A stretch of DNA of 64,000 nucleotides from an uncultured Prevotellaceae bacterium (GTDB lineage: Bacteria; Bacteroidota; Bacteroidia; Bacteroidales; Muribaculaceae): assembly GCA_900318645.1 (NCBI GenBank), contig ONLH01000008.1:62001-126000 (forward strand), read 5' to 3'. A program made the position numbers and the translations under genes. Below, piece after piece: positions 7,537-18,164 of this stretch; position 1 is the first letter of the stretch, and each line of letters starts with the position of its first letter. Under the pieces are notes generated by a model. The model saw only the letters and a program-made list of their open reading frames with translations. It did not search any database and had not been told where the DNA came from.

Positions 7537-9546
7537 TTATCGCTTGTTGGTGATGGGGCGCAGATTGCGTTCTTTCAAGTCACCAGAGCGATAGGCTTCG
7601 AGCAGTTCCTTGAGATCATCGATCTGGGATCTGAGCTCGGTGCCTATATCGGTATCGTTCACAAGAATACGTTGATGTGTATGCTCAACGATGTTACGTG
7701 TGGACTTAATATCCTGACCGAGTCTAACGGCCTCGTCAATTGATGAGAAGGGTTCATGCTGTACCAGCTCAAATCCCTGAGAGTGATATACCAACGTATA
7801 TCCGGCAATACCAGTCTCGGGTTGATAAGCCTTGGAGAAGCCACCGTCAATCACCATGAGCTTGCCGCCAGCCTTGATGGGATTCTCACCCTTGATAGTC
7901 TTGACGGGTACATGGCCGTTGATGATATGGCGATGCTCGCCAGTGACGCCGAATTCATCAAGGATTGCATCCACCACCTCGGGATTATCCCTCATGGTAT
8001 AGTAGGCTCCCTTGATTTCCTTGTGAGTCTCCTTGTCGGCAATGAAATAGCGCTCAAATGTTGCCATCTTGCTCTTGTCAAATGCGGGTGAATCGGGACC
8101 GCACCACAGATACCACAGGTAATCAAGCGCAAAGGCACGTTCGTCGGGATCATCGCATCCGAAGTAGGCTGTACGGATTAAGTTGCCGGCACGCTTGAGC
8201 AAAGCCTTGCCGTGGAACTTCTCGCCACGGATGTCTACATCCTTGAGAGTCCCGTCCTCGTTCAAGGGTATGGAGGCATGATAGAGCAAGTTACCATTGG
8301 CAATGGTGTAGAGACAGCCGTTGCGGAAGAGGCACTTCATGTGTTTACGCAGTTTCTCGCTCTCGGTAAACGACTTGTGGAGCTTCGTTACGATAGACTC
8401 TTCTTCAGGAGTGAGCTTGAAGGGATGTTTGGGATCCACTGTCGGGAAATTGGTGTCGAGCAGCTCATATTCCTTGCCCTTGATCTTGATGATACCCTTC
8501 TTGAGATCCATCTTGTCCAACAAGAGACGGTCTTTCATGCCAAAGTCGGGACGACGTTTGATGGCATCAGCCTCAAGTTTGAATTGGATGATGCTGATGG
8601 CCTTGTGCATCTGGGCAACGAGCTGAGCAGTGCGTGCTCGCTCTGGATCCTTGGCACTACCGTCCTTTGGAAGGAAGCGCTCACAGGGATCGTCGGCATA
8701 GGTGTCCATGGCGAATGTGGCCAGCGGCAACAGGTTGATGCCATAGCCATCCTCAAGAACGCCATGGTTGCCATAGCGCAAAGCAATACGCAGCACGTTG
8801 GCAATGCTGCAATCATTACCTGCTGCGGCACCCATCCACAAAATGTCATGGTTACCCCACTGAATATCAAAGTTGTGGTAGTTGCACAGGATATCCATGA
8901 TTTTATCCGGGCTAGGACCACGGTCATAGACGTCACCCAAGAGGTGCAGCATGTCGATGGTCAACTGCTGAATCAGGTTGCACATGGCGATGATGAATTC
9001 ATCGACACGATGCGTTGAGATGATCGTCTTGATGATCACGTCAACATAGGCCTGCTTGTTCGGGTCGCTGCTGTGCTCATGCAGAAGTTCCTGGATAATG
9101 TATGAGAAGTCCTCGGGCAAAGCCTTGTGAACCTTGGAACGGCTGTATTTAGAAGACACATGACGACATACTCTGACCAGACGATTGATTGTAATGAAGT
9201 ACCAGTCATTTAAGTCATCTTTGTCTGTGATTTCGTCCTTGACAAGTTCCAACTTCTCAGCAGGATAGTAAATGAGTGTACACAGGTCCTTCTGCTCACG
9301 AGCGCTGAGGGAGTCATTGAATATCGTACTCACTTTCCTTTTAATCCTACCGCTGGCGTTGCGCAAGACATGTTGGAATGCTAAGTACTCTCCGTGAAGG
9401 TCAGCAAGGAAATGCTCAGTACCCTTGGGAAGGTTGAGGATTGCCTCGAGGTTAATGATCTCGGTGCTGGCGGTTGCCACATTAGGGAAGCTGCGGGATA
9501 GCAGTTTCAAGAAGTAAAGGTCACGTTTTCTTTCTTTTGGTTTCAT
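7537..9546 (-). CDS. fbp: fructose-1,6-bisphosphatase class III
   Basis: A 669-residue enzyme that hydrolyses fructose 1,6-bisphosphate to fructose 6-phosphate in gluconeogenesis. It belongs to class III, the metallophosphoesterase-type FBPase known from Firmicutes and Bacteroidetes, not to the lithium-sensitive class I. Metal-site motifs are present in the expected order: HFLADLHGEYLAF, LLGDVYDRGPSPDKIMD, IQWGNHDILWMGAAAGN, and a late HIINGHVPVK. The length agrees with the family (about 640-670 residues). It lies 70 bp downstream of the helicase gene in the same direction with no promoter motif that I can identify between them, so readthrough from the helicase is possible. The start at ATG 9546 gives MKPKERKRDLYFLKLLS, which fits the family N-terminus. 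Confidence 0.93.
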   Translation of the reverse strand: MKPKERKRDLYFLKLLSRSFPNVATASTEIINLEAILNLPKGTEHFLADLHGEYLAFQHVLRNASGRIKRKVSTIFNDSLSAREQKDLCTLIYYPAEKLELVKDEITDKDDLNDWYFITINRLVRVCRHVSSKYSRSKVHKALPEDFSYIIQELLHEHSSDPNKQAYVDVIIKTIISTHRVDEFIIAMCNLIQQLTIDMLHLLGDVYDRGPSPDKIMDILCNYHNFDIQWGNHDILWMGAAAGNDCSIANVLRIALRYGNHGVLEDGYGINLLPLATFAMDTYADDPCERFLPKDGSAKDPERARTAQLVAQMHKAISIIQFKLEADAIKRRPDFGMKDRLLLDKMDLKKGIIKIKGKEYELLDTNFPTVDPKHPFKLTPEEESIVTKLHKSFTESEKLRKHMKCLFRNGCLYTIANGNLLYHASIPLNEDGTLKDVDIRGEKFHGKALLKRAGNLIRTAYFGCDDPDERAFALDYLWYLWCGPDSPAFDKSKMATFERYFIADKETHKEIKGAYYTMRDNPEVVDAILDEFGVTGEHRHIINGHVPVKTIKGENPIKAGGKLMVIDGGFSKAYQPETGIAGYTLVYHSQGFELVQHEPFSSIDEAVRLGQDIKSTRNIVEHTHQRILVNDTDIGTELRSQIDDLKELLEAYRSGDLKERNLRPITNKR

Positions 9547-9616
9547 AGTGATGCTATAGCTTCTGTTAAGTTTAAGGTATATGATTTATAGAAATAACGT
9601 CAAGAGTTAAAAAATA

Positions 9617-10939
9617 TTATTTGAGCAGGGTAATTCTTACCTTTTTGCCCTTGATTTTTGCTGACTGGAGCAGTTTTAGCACATCCTTTACCTGATGGCT
9701 CGGTACAGCAGCAAGCGAATAATGGTCACGTACGTCAATTCGTCCGATGGCCGTGGCTTCAATGCCGCCATTATTGGCAATAAAGCCCACGATGTCCCCT
9801 CGGGATAGTTTCTCCTTTTTACCCGCTTGGAAATAGAGTGTTGCCATTGGAGCCGCAGGCAGTCTTTTCTCGGGCTGAAGGGCAAAATCTTCTTCTATGG
9901 TCACCCATTCGGGCAATTGTTCATCAGGTGCTGTAATGACATAGGCATTACCTGTAGCATCAACGCGTGCGGTGCGTCCATTGCGATGGATGTAGGCTTG
10001 CTCACTTACTGGTATATGATAATGAATGATGTGTTCGACCTTATCAATATCAAGACCGCGGGCGGCAAGATCGGTTGAAACTAGTGTTGTTGCACTCCCG
10101 TTATTGAGTTTTGCAACAGCGCATTCACGTTCTTGCTGTTCCAGGGCACCGTGATAGAGACTGGCATCAATGCCATTTTTGACAAGGTACTGGTGGATAC
10201 GTTCCACGCTCTCGCGGTAGTTGGCGAAGACTATGGTTTTTTCTGCACCCAGTGTGAGCAGCAGGTCTCGAAGCGTGTTGAGTTTATCCTTGCTGTCGGA
10301 CTTCACTTTCCAGACCTTTATACGTTCTGCCGGTTGTTCTTTTGCTTCCAGTACATTGAGAGTGAAAGGATTGTGCAGCCGAACGTATTCAGGAACTACG
10401 TCCAGAATGGTTGCTGAAGCAAGGATGCGGCGATTGATGTGAGGCATCTGTCTCAACAGTTGGCGCATCTCGTCTTCAAAGCCCAATTCCAAAGACTTGT
10501 CCATCTCATCAAGAACAAGCAAGCGTGTGCCGTGCAGGTCGATGTGCCCGCGCTTGTGGTGATCCAGCAGGCGGCCAGGTGTGGCTACGATAATGTCGGG
10601 AGTGACGGCTAGTGATGCCTTCTCGTCGGCTACGGTATGCCCGCCGTAGCATGGGGTGACCTTGTAGCCTTCGGCAAGCGTTCGCAGGATTTCGGCGGTC
10701 TGCATCACAAGTTCGCGCGAAGGTGCCATGACTACCGCCTGTAGCTGTTGCATAGGGGGCTTGAGTGCTTGGAGCAGGCACAAGGTGAACGCCAATGTCT
10801 TTCCTGTTCCTGTGGGAGAGTAGAGTACCAAGTCTCCCCTACCTGTCTTCCACTGGTCCAGTGCTTGTCGCTGCATATCATTGAGTGCGTCAATGCCTAG
10901 GCGCTGGCTCACTGTCAATAATAATTCTCTTTCTTTCAT
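9617..10939 (-). CDS. DEAD-box RNA helicase with DbpA-type RNA-binding domain
   Basis: A 440-residue ATP-dependent RNA helicase. RecA1 has a Q-motif-like LNDMQRQAL, Walker A SPTGTGKTLAF, PSRELVMQ, ATPGRLLD and motif II DEMDK; the third residue is methionine rather than alanine. Motif III reads ASAT. RecA2 has IVFANYRESVERI, STDLAARGLDI and HRNGRTARVDATG. The last 75 residues (SRGDIVGFIANNGG... to HQVKDVLKLLQSAKIKGKKVRITLL) form a DbpA-like RNA-binding domain; in E. coli DbpA that domain recognises hairpin 92 of 23S rRNA, so a ribosome-assembly role is likely here too. It is divergently arranged with the metallophosphoesterase gene. Confidence 0.88.
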   Translation of the reverse strand: MKERELLLTVSQRLGIDALNDMQRQALDQWKTGRGDLVLYSPTGTGKTLAFTLCLLQALKPPMQQLQAVVMAPSRELVMQTAEILRTLAEGYKVTPCYGGHTVADEKASLAVTPDIIVATPGRLLDHHKRGHIDLHGTRLLVLDEMDKSLELGFEDEMRQLLRQMPHINRRILASATILDVVPEYVRLHNPFTLNVLEAKEQPAERIKVWKVKSDSKDKLNTLRDLLLTLGAEKTIVFANYRESVERIHQYLVKNGIDASLYHGALEQQERECAVAKLNNGSATTLVSTDLAARGLDIDKVEHIIHYHIPVSEQAYIHRNGRTARVDATGNAYVITAPDEQLPEWVTIEEDFALQPEKRLPAAPMATLYFQAGKKEKLSRGDIVGFIANNGGIEATAIGRIDVRDHYSLAAVPSHQVKDVLKLLQSAKIKGKKVRITLLK

Positions 10940-10961
10940 CTGGATTTAGTCATTTGTGCTA

Positions 10962-10969
10962 CAAAGTTA
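10962..10969 (-). promoter_or_regulatory. -7 box of the helicase gene
   Basis: TAACTTTG on the minus strand ends 22 bp before the helicase ATG. No good -33 element is seen. Confidence 0.45.
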
Positions 10970-11012
10970 CTCAATAATATCCATCACCTAGATGAATAAT
11001 CAGTTTTTTTAC

Positions 11013-11020
11013 TACTTTTG
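11013..11020 (+). promoter_or_regulatory. -7 box of the metallophosphoesterase gene
   Basis: TACTTTTG on the plus strand, 19 bp before ATG 11040. An in-frame ATG at 10992 lies upstream of this box, which argues that 11040 is the true start. Confidence 0.45.
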
Positions 11021-11039
11021 TCGCCAAAAATTAGACAAA

Positions 11040-12125
11040 ATGGCAAAATTCTTTATTGTAGCGCTGGCCGTCATGTTGGTCATGCAGGGGTTTGTTTCAT
11101 GGCATGTGTGGCGCGTGTTGCCCTTTTCCACGCCTGTGAAAATCATTGTTGTGTTGCTGATGCTGGCGGCACTGGCTTGTATGGTATTGCAGTTCAAGAG
11201 CGACAATGTGCCCCTGGGCATGGCCACGGCAATGTATGAGATAGGCAACTCGTGGCTGGTCATCATGTTTTACCTGTTGATGACATTCTTGTTGCTTGAT
11301 ATTGGGCGGCTTATCCATGTGGTGCCAGCTGCCTGGCTCAAGGGCAATGCTATTACCACACTGGTCATCACTGGACTGATGCTGGTGACCTTCATCGGTG
11401 GTAACATCCATTATCATAACAAGCAACGTCAGGAAATCAAACTCACGACAAACAAACATCTTGAGCATCCATTGAAAATTGTGATGCTGAGTGACTTGCA
11501 TGCCGGTTTCCACAATCGACGCGCCGAGGTTGGCCGTTGGGTGGATATGATTAATGACGAGAAGGCAGACCTTATCCTTATTGCTGGGGACCTGATTGAC
11601 GGCAATGTGCGCCCGTTACTTGCCCAAGGTACAGCCGATGAGCTGAAACGCCTTAATGCTCCCACTATCGCATGCCTGGGCAATCATGAGTATATCACTG
11701 GAATTGACAAGTCGATTGACCTTATCAAGAATACGGGCATCTGCCTGTTGAGAGACAGCACAATAACCATTGGCGACGTGACAATTGTTGGCCGTGATGA
11801 CCGCAGTAACCGTAGCCGCAAGAGCGTCGAGCAACTGACGCAAAACGTAACCCGCGGTAATTACATCATCCTGCTTGACCACCAGCCTTTCCAACTCAAT
11901 GAAGCCGAGCAGAACGGTGTGGACCTGCAGTTGAGCGGTCACACCCATCGCGGTCAAGTGTGGCCCCTGAATTGGGTGACCAAGAAGATGTATGAATGTG
12001 ACTACGGCCAGTACCGCCGTGGCAATACCGACTATTACGTCAGCTCCGGCCTAGGCATCTGGGGCGGGAAATTCCGCATCGGCACCGATTCGGAATACGC
12101 CGTCATCACCGTCATGGCCGAGTAA
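11040..12125 (+). CDS. membrane-anchored metallophosphoesterase (YkuE-like)
   Basis: A 361-residue protein from ATG 11040, chosen over an in-frame ATG at 10992 because the -7 box lies between them. The N-terminal 130 residues hold four hydrophobic segments (starting FFIVALAVMLVMQGF), so the protein is an integral inner-membrane protein. The rest is a calcineurin-type metallophosphoesterase: VMLSDLHAGFHNRR, ILIAGDLIDGN, CLGNHEYITG, and LSGHTHRGQVWPLN supply the expected Asp/His/Asn metal ligands. YkuE-type enzymes are related to UDP-diacylglucosamine hydrolases and lipid-linked phosphodiesterases, but the substrate cannot be read from the sequence. It is monocistronic. Confidence 0.85.
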   Translation: MAKFFIVALAVMLVMQGFVSWHVWRVLPFSTPVKIIVVLLMLAALACMVLQFKSDNVPLGMATAMYEIGNSWLVIMFYLLMTFLLLDIGRLIHVVPAAWLKGNAITTLVITGLMLVTFIGGNIHYHNKQRQEIKLTTNKHLEHPLKIVMLSDLHAGFHNRRAEVGRWVDMINDEKADLILIAGDLIDGNVRPLLAQGTADELKRLNAPTIACLGNHEYITGIDKSIDLIKNTGICLLRDSTITIGDVTIVGRDDRSNRSRKSVEQLTQNVTRGNYIILLDHQPFQLNEAEQNGVDLQLSGHTHRGQVWPLNWVTKKMYECDYGQYRRGNTDYYVSSGLGIWGGKFRIGTDSEYAVITVMAE

Positions 12126-12136
12126 ACTTGCCCTTG

Positions 12137-12178
12137 TGCGAGCTGGAAGCTCGCAATACGCCAACAACAGGAGCTTCC
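12137..12178. repeat. overlapping alternative palindromes
   Basis: TGCGAGCT (12137-12144) pairs with AGCTCGCA (12148-12155), while GGAAGCTC (12145-12152) could instead pair with GAGCTTCC (12171-12178). The two hairpins exclude each other. The element lies between convergent genes, before the terminator, and may be a degenerate interspersed palindrome. Confidence 0.35.
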
Positions 12179-12195
12179 CATTCATGTACAAAACA

Positions 12196-12235
12196 ATCAA
12201 GAGGGTCACAGCAATTTTGCCGTGACCCTCTTGAT
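12196..12235. terminator. bidirectional terminator between the metallophosphoesterase gene and mutB
   Basis: ATCAAGAGGGTCAC (12196-12209) pairs perfectly with GTGACCCTCTTGAT (12222-12235). It is A/T-flanked on both sides and lies between convergent genes. Confidence 0.75.
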
Positions 12236-12269
12236 AATTAAGTTGAGATGTCCGTTTTAAAACCGGAGA

Positions 12270-14408
<2,139 letters not shown>

Positions 14409-14418
14409 AGTCGTCTCG

Positions 14419-16158
14419 TCATTTTAAAAGTTTAGCGTTGAAGGCTTTTAACGTAGCAAGCACGTTGGTGCGAACATTGATGAAGTTGGTGATACCCATA
14501 GCCTTGAATTCGTCGGTCTCGGGACCTGCAAGCACGAGCTCGGCACGGCCGTCAAGTTCCTTTACAGCCTCGGGGATCAGAGCGGCATACTCGTCGTCAC
14601 TGGAGCAGAGCACGACAACATCGGCCTTCTTCTCCATAGCTGCGTCCATACCTTCCTTGACGGTCTTGAAACCGTTGTTGTCGATGAGCTCATAGCCAGC
14701 GCAAGCGAAGAAGTTGTCGCTGAACTGTGCACGAGCCAGGCGCATAGCCAGGTTACCAATGGTGAGCATGAACACCTTGGGCGTGTTGGCAGCATGCTCG
14801 GTAGCGAGGCGAACCTCCTCGAACTGCGTGGCCAGGCGCTTGGTGTTGAGCGTTACAACACCCTCTGTCTCCTCGTGGTTGCAGCTGCAGTGGCAGTTGC
14901 ACTCCTTGCAGGCGTCGGCCTTGTCGGCAGCCTTCTCGGTGAAGTTGGGGAACTGGTTGGTACCCAGCAGCTGCTCACGGCGCTTAGCGACCTTGTCAAA
15001 GCGCTCGTTGGCAGTAGCGTTAACGGCATTGATGATATCGCCGCTCTCGAGGGCAGCCTTGAAACCACCCTTGTCCTCAACGTCGAGGAAGAGCTTCCAG
15101 CCCTGCTCGGCGAGGTTCTTGGTCAGCATCTCCACATAGTAGGAACCGCCGGCGGGGTCAACGACCTTGTCGAGGTGGCTCTCTTCCTTGAGCAGGATCT
15201 GCTGGTTGCGGGCAATGCGCTCGCTGAAGTCGTCGCTCTCCTTGTAGGGAGCGTCAAACGGGGTGACAACGATTGAATCCACACAGGCCAGGGCGGCACT
15301 CATGGCCTCGGTCTGGCTGCGGAGCAGGTTCACGTAGCTGTCATAGATCGTCTGGTTGTAACGGCTGGTCTCGGCATTGACGTTCATCATGCACGAGTAG
15401 TCGTTAGCGGGATTGAACTGCTTCACGATGAGGGCCCACAGTTCGCGTGCAGCGCGGAACTTGGCAATCTCCATGAAGTAAACCGTCGAAACGCCCATGT
15501 TGAACTTGATGCGGTTAGCCACCTCATCGGCAGTGAAACCGGCCTCGGTCAGCATGGCCATCCACTCAGCACCCCACGCCAGAGCATAACCCAGCTCCTG
15601 GTAGATGTAGGCACCAGCGTTGTTCAGTGCCAGCGAATCAACGCTGAGCACGCGCAGGTGAGCGACGGGCTTCACGGCATTCATCAACTCGGTAGCCATG
15701 GCAACGATGTCGCCGGGGAAAGGCTCACCGTGCTTGAAGGTACGCTTGAACGGGTTGAAGGTAATCGAGCCGACGAAGGTATCCTCGCAGCCTTGCTCCT
15801 TACAGAGTTCAACAAGTTCCTTAGCATACTTGATGGCGCACTTGGGGCAGCACATGAAGTTGATTTCACAGGCGGGAAGAGAGATGCCCTGGAGGAGCTC
15901 CTTCAGGTCCACATCAGCACCATGCATGTGGAAACCAATCGAATTGATGCCCTTACCGAGCACCTCGATGGCCTTGGCATTGGCAGCCTTAACATCATTA
16001 ACATCGATGTTCTGGCGCACCTTCCAGTCGTTGTTGTAGCGTGTTCCGCGGACATAGGGGAACTCGCCGGGGAGTGATTTGGTCTGCTTCAGGTCAGCAA
16101 TGTCCACGCTGCGATACAGCGGCTGGGCATTGAAACCCTCGTTTGTCCGCCAAACCAT
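14419..16158 (-). CDS. mutA: methylmalonyl-CoA mutase, small subunit (5' end disrupted)
   Basis: The largest in-frame product from an ATG is 579 residues, starting [17 protein letters not shown]. It is the non-catalytic partner of MutB in the heterodimeric mutase and has a degenerate B12 domain at the C-terminus. Homologues normally carry about 35 more N-terminal residues. Codons matching that region (AEVDLKGADFEKK) continue in frame upstream of 16158, but no start codon precedes them in that frame, and the likely original ATG at 16217 is out of frame. The subunit is therefore probably N-terminally truncated, or the locus has a deletion. A second oddity is a cysteine/histidine cluster, [12 protein letters not shown] (residues 417-428), in the linker before the C-terminal domain. 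mutB follows after 10 bp. Confidence 0.85.
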   Translation of the reverse strand: MVWRTNEGFNAQPLYRSVDIADLKQTKSLPGEFPYVRGTRYNNDWKVRQNIDVNDVKAANAKAIEVLGKGINSIGFHMHGADVDLKELLQGISLPACEINFMCCPKCAIKYAKELVELCKEQGCEDTFVGSITFNPFKRTFKHGEPFPGDIVAMATELMNAVKPVAHLRVLSVDSLALNNAGAYIYQELGYALAWGAEWMAMLTEAGFTADEVANRIKFNMGVSTVYFMEIAKFRAARELWALIVKQFNPANDYSCMMNVNAETSRYNQTIYDSYVNLLRSQTEAMSAALACVDSIVVTPFDAPYKESDDFSERIARNQQILLKEESHLDKVVDPAGGSYYVEMLTKNLAEQGWKLFLDVEDKGGFKAALESGDIINAVNATANERFDKVAKRREQLLGTNQFPNFTEKAADKADACKECNCHCSCNHEETEGVVTLNTKRLATQFEEVRLATEHAANTPKVFMLTIGNLAMRLARAQFSDNFFACAGYELIDNNGFKTVKEGMDAAMEKKADVVVLCSSDDEYAALIPEAVKELDGRAELVLAGPETDEFKAMGITNFINVRTNVLATLKAFNAKLLK

Positions 16159-16217
16159 TTTCTTCTCAAAGTCGGCCCCTTTCAGGTCAACTTCGGCCTT
16201 GGCACGCTTTCTGCCAT
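16159..16217 (-). other. out-of-frame original start region of mutA
   Basis: On the minus strand ATG GCA GAA at 16217-16209 looks like the natural MAE start of mutA. Only 29 nt separate that ATG from the codons for DLKGADFEKK, where related proteins have about 20-25 residues, and the ATG is two bases out of frame with them. This suggests a small deletion of a length not divisible by three, or an assembly error. Confidence 0.55.
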
Positions 16218-16266
16218 AAAATAGTAAATTATATAGTAACCTTAAAATAGTTTTGGTTCTAACTTG

Positions 16267-16310
16267 TCAGCTGAATTACCATCGCCTGAAGCTTCAGGCA
16301 AGGTGGCTGA
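16267..16310 (-). promoter_or_regulatory. structured mutAB leader hairpin
   Basis: The perfect palindrome GCCTGAAGCTTCAGGC (16284-16299) is nested in ACC/GGT and TCAGC/GCTGA pairs (outer limits 16267-16310). It lies in the predicted 5' UTR between the promoter and the mutA start. It has no T-tract, so it is more likely a leader structure than a terminator. I do not recognise a cobalamin riboswitch. Confidence 0.45.
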
Positions 16311-16335
16311 AAGCTTGTCGTAGCAATTCAACCCG

Positions 16336-16368
16336 CAAAGGTACTACTATTTCCCGAATTACGTACAA
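16336..16368 (-). promoter_or_regulatory. mutAB promoter
   Basis: Minus-strand TTG (16368-16366), 22-bp spacer, TACCTTTG (16343-16336). The leader to the original ATG would be about 118 nt. Confidence 0.5.
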
Positions 16369-16439
16369 TTATTTTAATTATTCATTATTAAAAAAAGATT
16401 AATGGCCGTGTTGATGTTCGCTTTGCAGGCAAATTAAAT

Positions 16440-16580
16440 TGACTTCTACATTTTACACTTCACACTGAGCCTCAAAGCCGCGAAGTTTCTTTCTAGCGTG
16501 TTTTCCGTACCGTACGCGTGTGGACGTCAATGTTGACTTTTCGCACGTACACATATATGCGGAGGATACGGAAAGCGAAA
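16440..16580. repeat. candidate interspersed Bacteroidales repeat
   Basis: This gene-free stretch has higher GC than its surroundings. TTTCCGTA (near 16502) mirrors TACGGAAA (near 16568), and an inner GTCAA/TTGAC pair is centred near 16532. The sequence resembles an intergenic element that I recall being mis-annotated as small basic ORFs in Bacteroidales genomes. Only one copy is in this window, so its repeat status is inferred. Confidence 0.35.
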
Positions 16581-16655
16581 AAATCTTGATTTTGTTGGTG
16601 ATAAAAGCAAGATATTGAAGATTATGACGTTAATACATTAAGGTAGATTAGAATC

Positions 16656-17117
16656 ATGAAAAGAATCAACATATCAATCTGGGTGGCAATAGTCGGATTA
16701 ATCTTGCTATTGGCATCATGTGACACGATGTCATCTTCGGAGTATAACATCCGTAATATGACAAGCGACACTGTAACCGTCTCCTTCTTTCAGGAAATCA
16801 TGAGTTCACCCTATTCGGGCTATGATGTTCATCAAAGCGACAGTGTGACCACCCATTATGACGGCAGCGATAGCATCTATGTTGCGATACTTGCTCCAAA
16901 TCAGTATCTGACCATTTATCGCGAGTGGGAAGGATTGTATCGGGAAGAGCATATCGTTCATGCTTGGAAGTATATCTCATCCATCACAGTTGGAGATGTC
17001 GAGCTTGAGCCATCAAAGTGGAACAATGAGGCAGTTTGGCATCATCGCACCAAAGGTGGGGGCAAATTTGCAAAAGAAGAATCCCACTATTATGACCTCT
17101 TTCTAAGAGATCAGTAA
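16656..17117 (+). CDS. small lipoprotein, unknown function
   Basis: A 153-residue protein that I do not assign to a family. It begins with a short basic segment, a hydrophobic stretch (about 8-20) and a lipobox LLASC, so the mature protein should be lipid-anchored at about Cys22. The mature part is polar, rich in Ser/Thr/Tyr and aromatic residues, with YNIRNMTSDTVTVSFF early on. That pattern could be an immunoglobulin-like or similar small beta domain, but this is a guess. The GH18 gene follows after 9 bp in the same direction, so the two are probably cotranscribed and may both act in the envelope. I see no clear promoter consensus directly upstream. Confidence 0.65.
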   Translation: MKRINISIWVAIVGLILLLASCDTMSSSEYNIRNMTSDTVTVSFFQEIMSSPYSGYDVHQSDSVTTHYDGSDSIYVAILAPNQYLTIYREWEGLYREEHIVHAWKYISSITVGDVELEPSKWNNEAVWHHRTKGGGKFAKEESHYYDLFLRDQ

Positions 17118-17126
17118 TTACAATTA

Positions 17127-18134
17127 ATGATGAAAAAGATATTGATATTGACTTGTTTGTTGGCGTTGATGATGCCAGCATTGGCGGGCCGGCACAAGGA
17201 TGACGGGCCTGTCGTGGCAGCCTATGTAACAGGATGGAACAAAGATATGCCCCTACCGGACTGCTCGGTGCTGACGCATATCAACTATGCCTTCGGCAAC
17301 GTGAACAAGACCTATGACGGGGTGATCATCCAGCGTCCTGAGCGACTGCGAGAATTGGTTGAGTTGAAGAAGGACCACCAGATTTATATCGTGCTGAGCA
17401 TCGGTGGATGGACGGCAGGCGGTTTCAGCGAAATGGCTTCCACCGACAGGCGTCGCAAGGCGTTTGCCCGTGACTGCAAACGCATCGTCAAGGAATTTCA
17501 TCTCGATGGTATCGACATGGATTGGGAATATCCCAGCAGCAGTGAGGCGGGCATCACATCATCACCTGCCGACATCGACAATTTCACCCTGCTGATGAAG
17601 GAACTGCGTAAGGCGCTCGGCAAAGATTACCTGTTGTCGTGTGCCACCATCGCCGACGCCCGATTTGTCGATTTCAAGGCAATAGAGCCCTATGTTGACC
17701 TGGTGAATATCATGATGTATGACGTGGGTAACCCACCCTATCACCATGCAGCTCTTTATCGCAGCGAAATGTCTGGCCGCGTGACGGCACAGGAGGCCCT
17801 GCAGGCGCATCTTGACGCCGGAATGCCAGTCAACAAGTTGGTGCTAGGCGTACCTTTCTATGGCCGCTCGGTCAAGGGCTTCGGCGACGCTTCCTACGGA
17901 GCCTTAGTCAAGCGTACTGACGTCACCCGCATGTGGGATGACGTTGCCAAGGTTCCCTATCTCATGAAGGACGGCCAGTTTGTCTGTACCTATGAAGACG
18001 CCGAGTCACTGGCTTGGAAATGTAAGTTTATCAAGGAGACCGGGATGCGCGGAGCGATGTATTGGGAATATCGTTGCGATGACGAAGTCGGCACGCTGCG
18101 TCATGCCGTATGGGACGGCGTTATGGGGAAGTAG
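17127..18134 (+). CDS. GH18 family glycoside hydrolase (chitinase-like)
   Basis: A 335-residue protein with an N-terminal signal peptide (MMKKILILTCLLALMMPALAG). It is a single GH18 TIM barrel: VVAAYVTGWN at strand 1, LTHINYAFGNV, IVLSIGGWTAGGFSEM, then FHLDGIDMDWEYPSS carrying the DxxDxDxE catalytic signature with the acid/base glutamate, NIMMYDV, LGVPFYGRSV and GAMYWEYRCDD near the end. GH18 enzymes cleave beta-1,4-GlcNAc linkages by substrate-assisted catalysis; chitin oligomers, peptidoglycan-like material or N-glycan cores are all possible substrates. No carbohydrate-binding module is present. The preceding lipoprotein gene is 9 bp away. The downstream gene is convergent, only 30 bp further on. 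Confidence 0.88.
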   Translation: MMKKILILTCLLALMMPALAGRHKDDGPVVAAYVTGWNKDMPLPDCSVLTHINYAFGNVNKTYDGVIIQRPERLRELVELKKDHQIYIVLSIGGWTAGGFSEMASTDRRRKAFARDCKRIVKEFHLDGIDMDWEYPSSSEAGITSSPADIDNFTLLMKELRKALGKDYLLSCATIADARFVDFKAIEPYVDLVNIMMYDVGNPPYHHAALYRSEMSGRVTAQEALQAHLDAGMPVNKLVLGVPFYGRSVKGFGDASYGALVKRTDVTRMWDDVAKVPYLMKDGQFVCTYEDAESLAWKCKFIKETGMRGAMYWEYRCDDEVGTLRHAVWDGVMGK

Positions 18135-18164
18135 CTTTCCTTTCAGCAGTCAGGATAAGAAATC

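Noticed and set aside
9617..10939. Inactive helicase because motif II is DEMD
   Set aside because: The metal- and ATP-binding D, E and final D are retained; only the third, variable position differs, and the other motifs are intact.
10992..11039. Upstream in-frame start of the metallophosphoesterase gene
   Set aside because: The -7 box at 11013-11020 lies inside this extension, so ATG 11040 is the likelier start.
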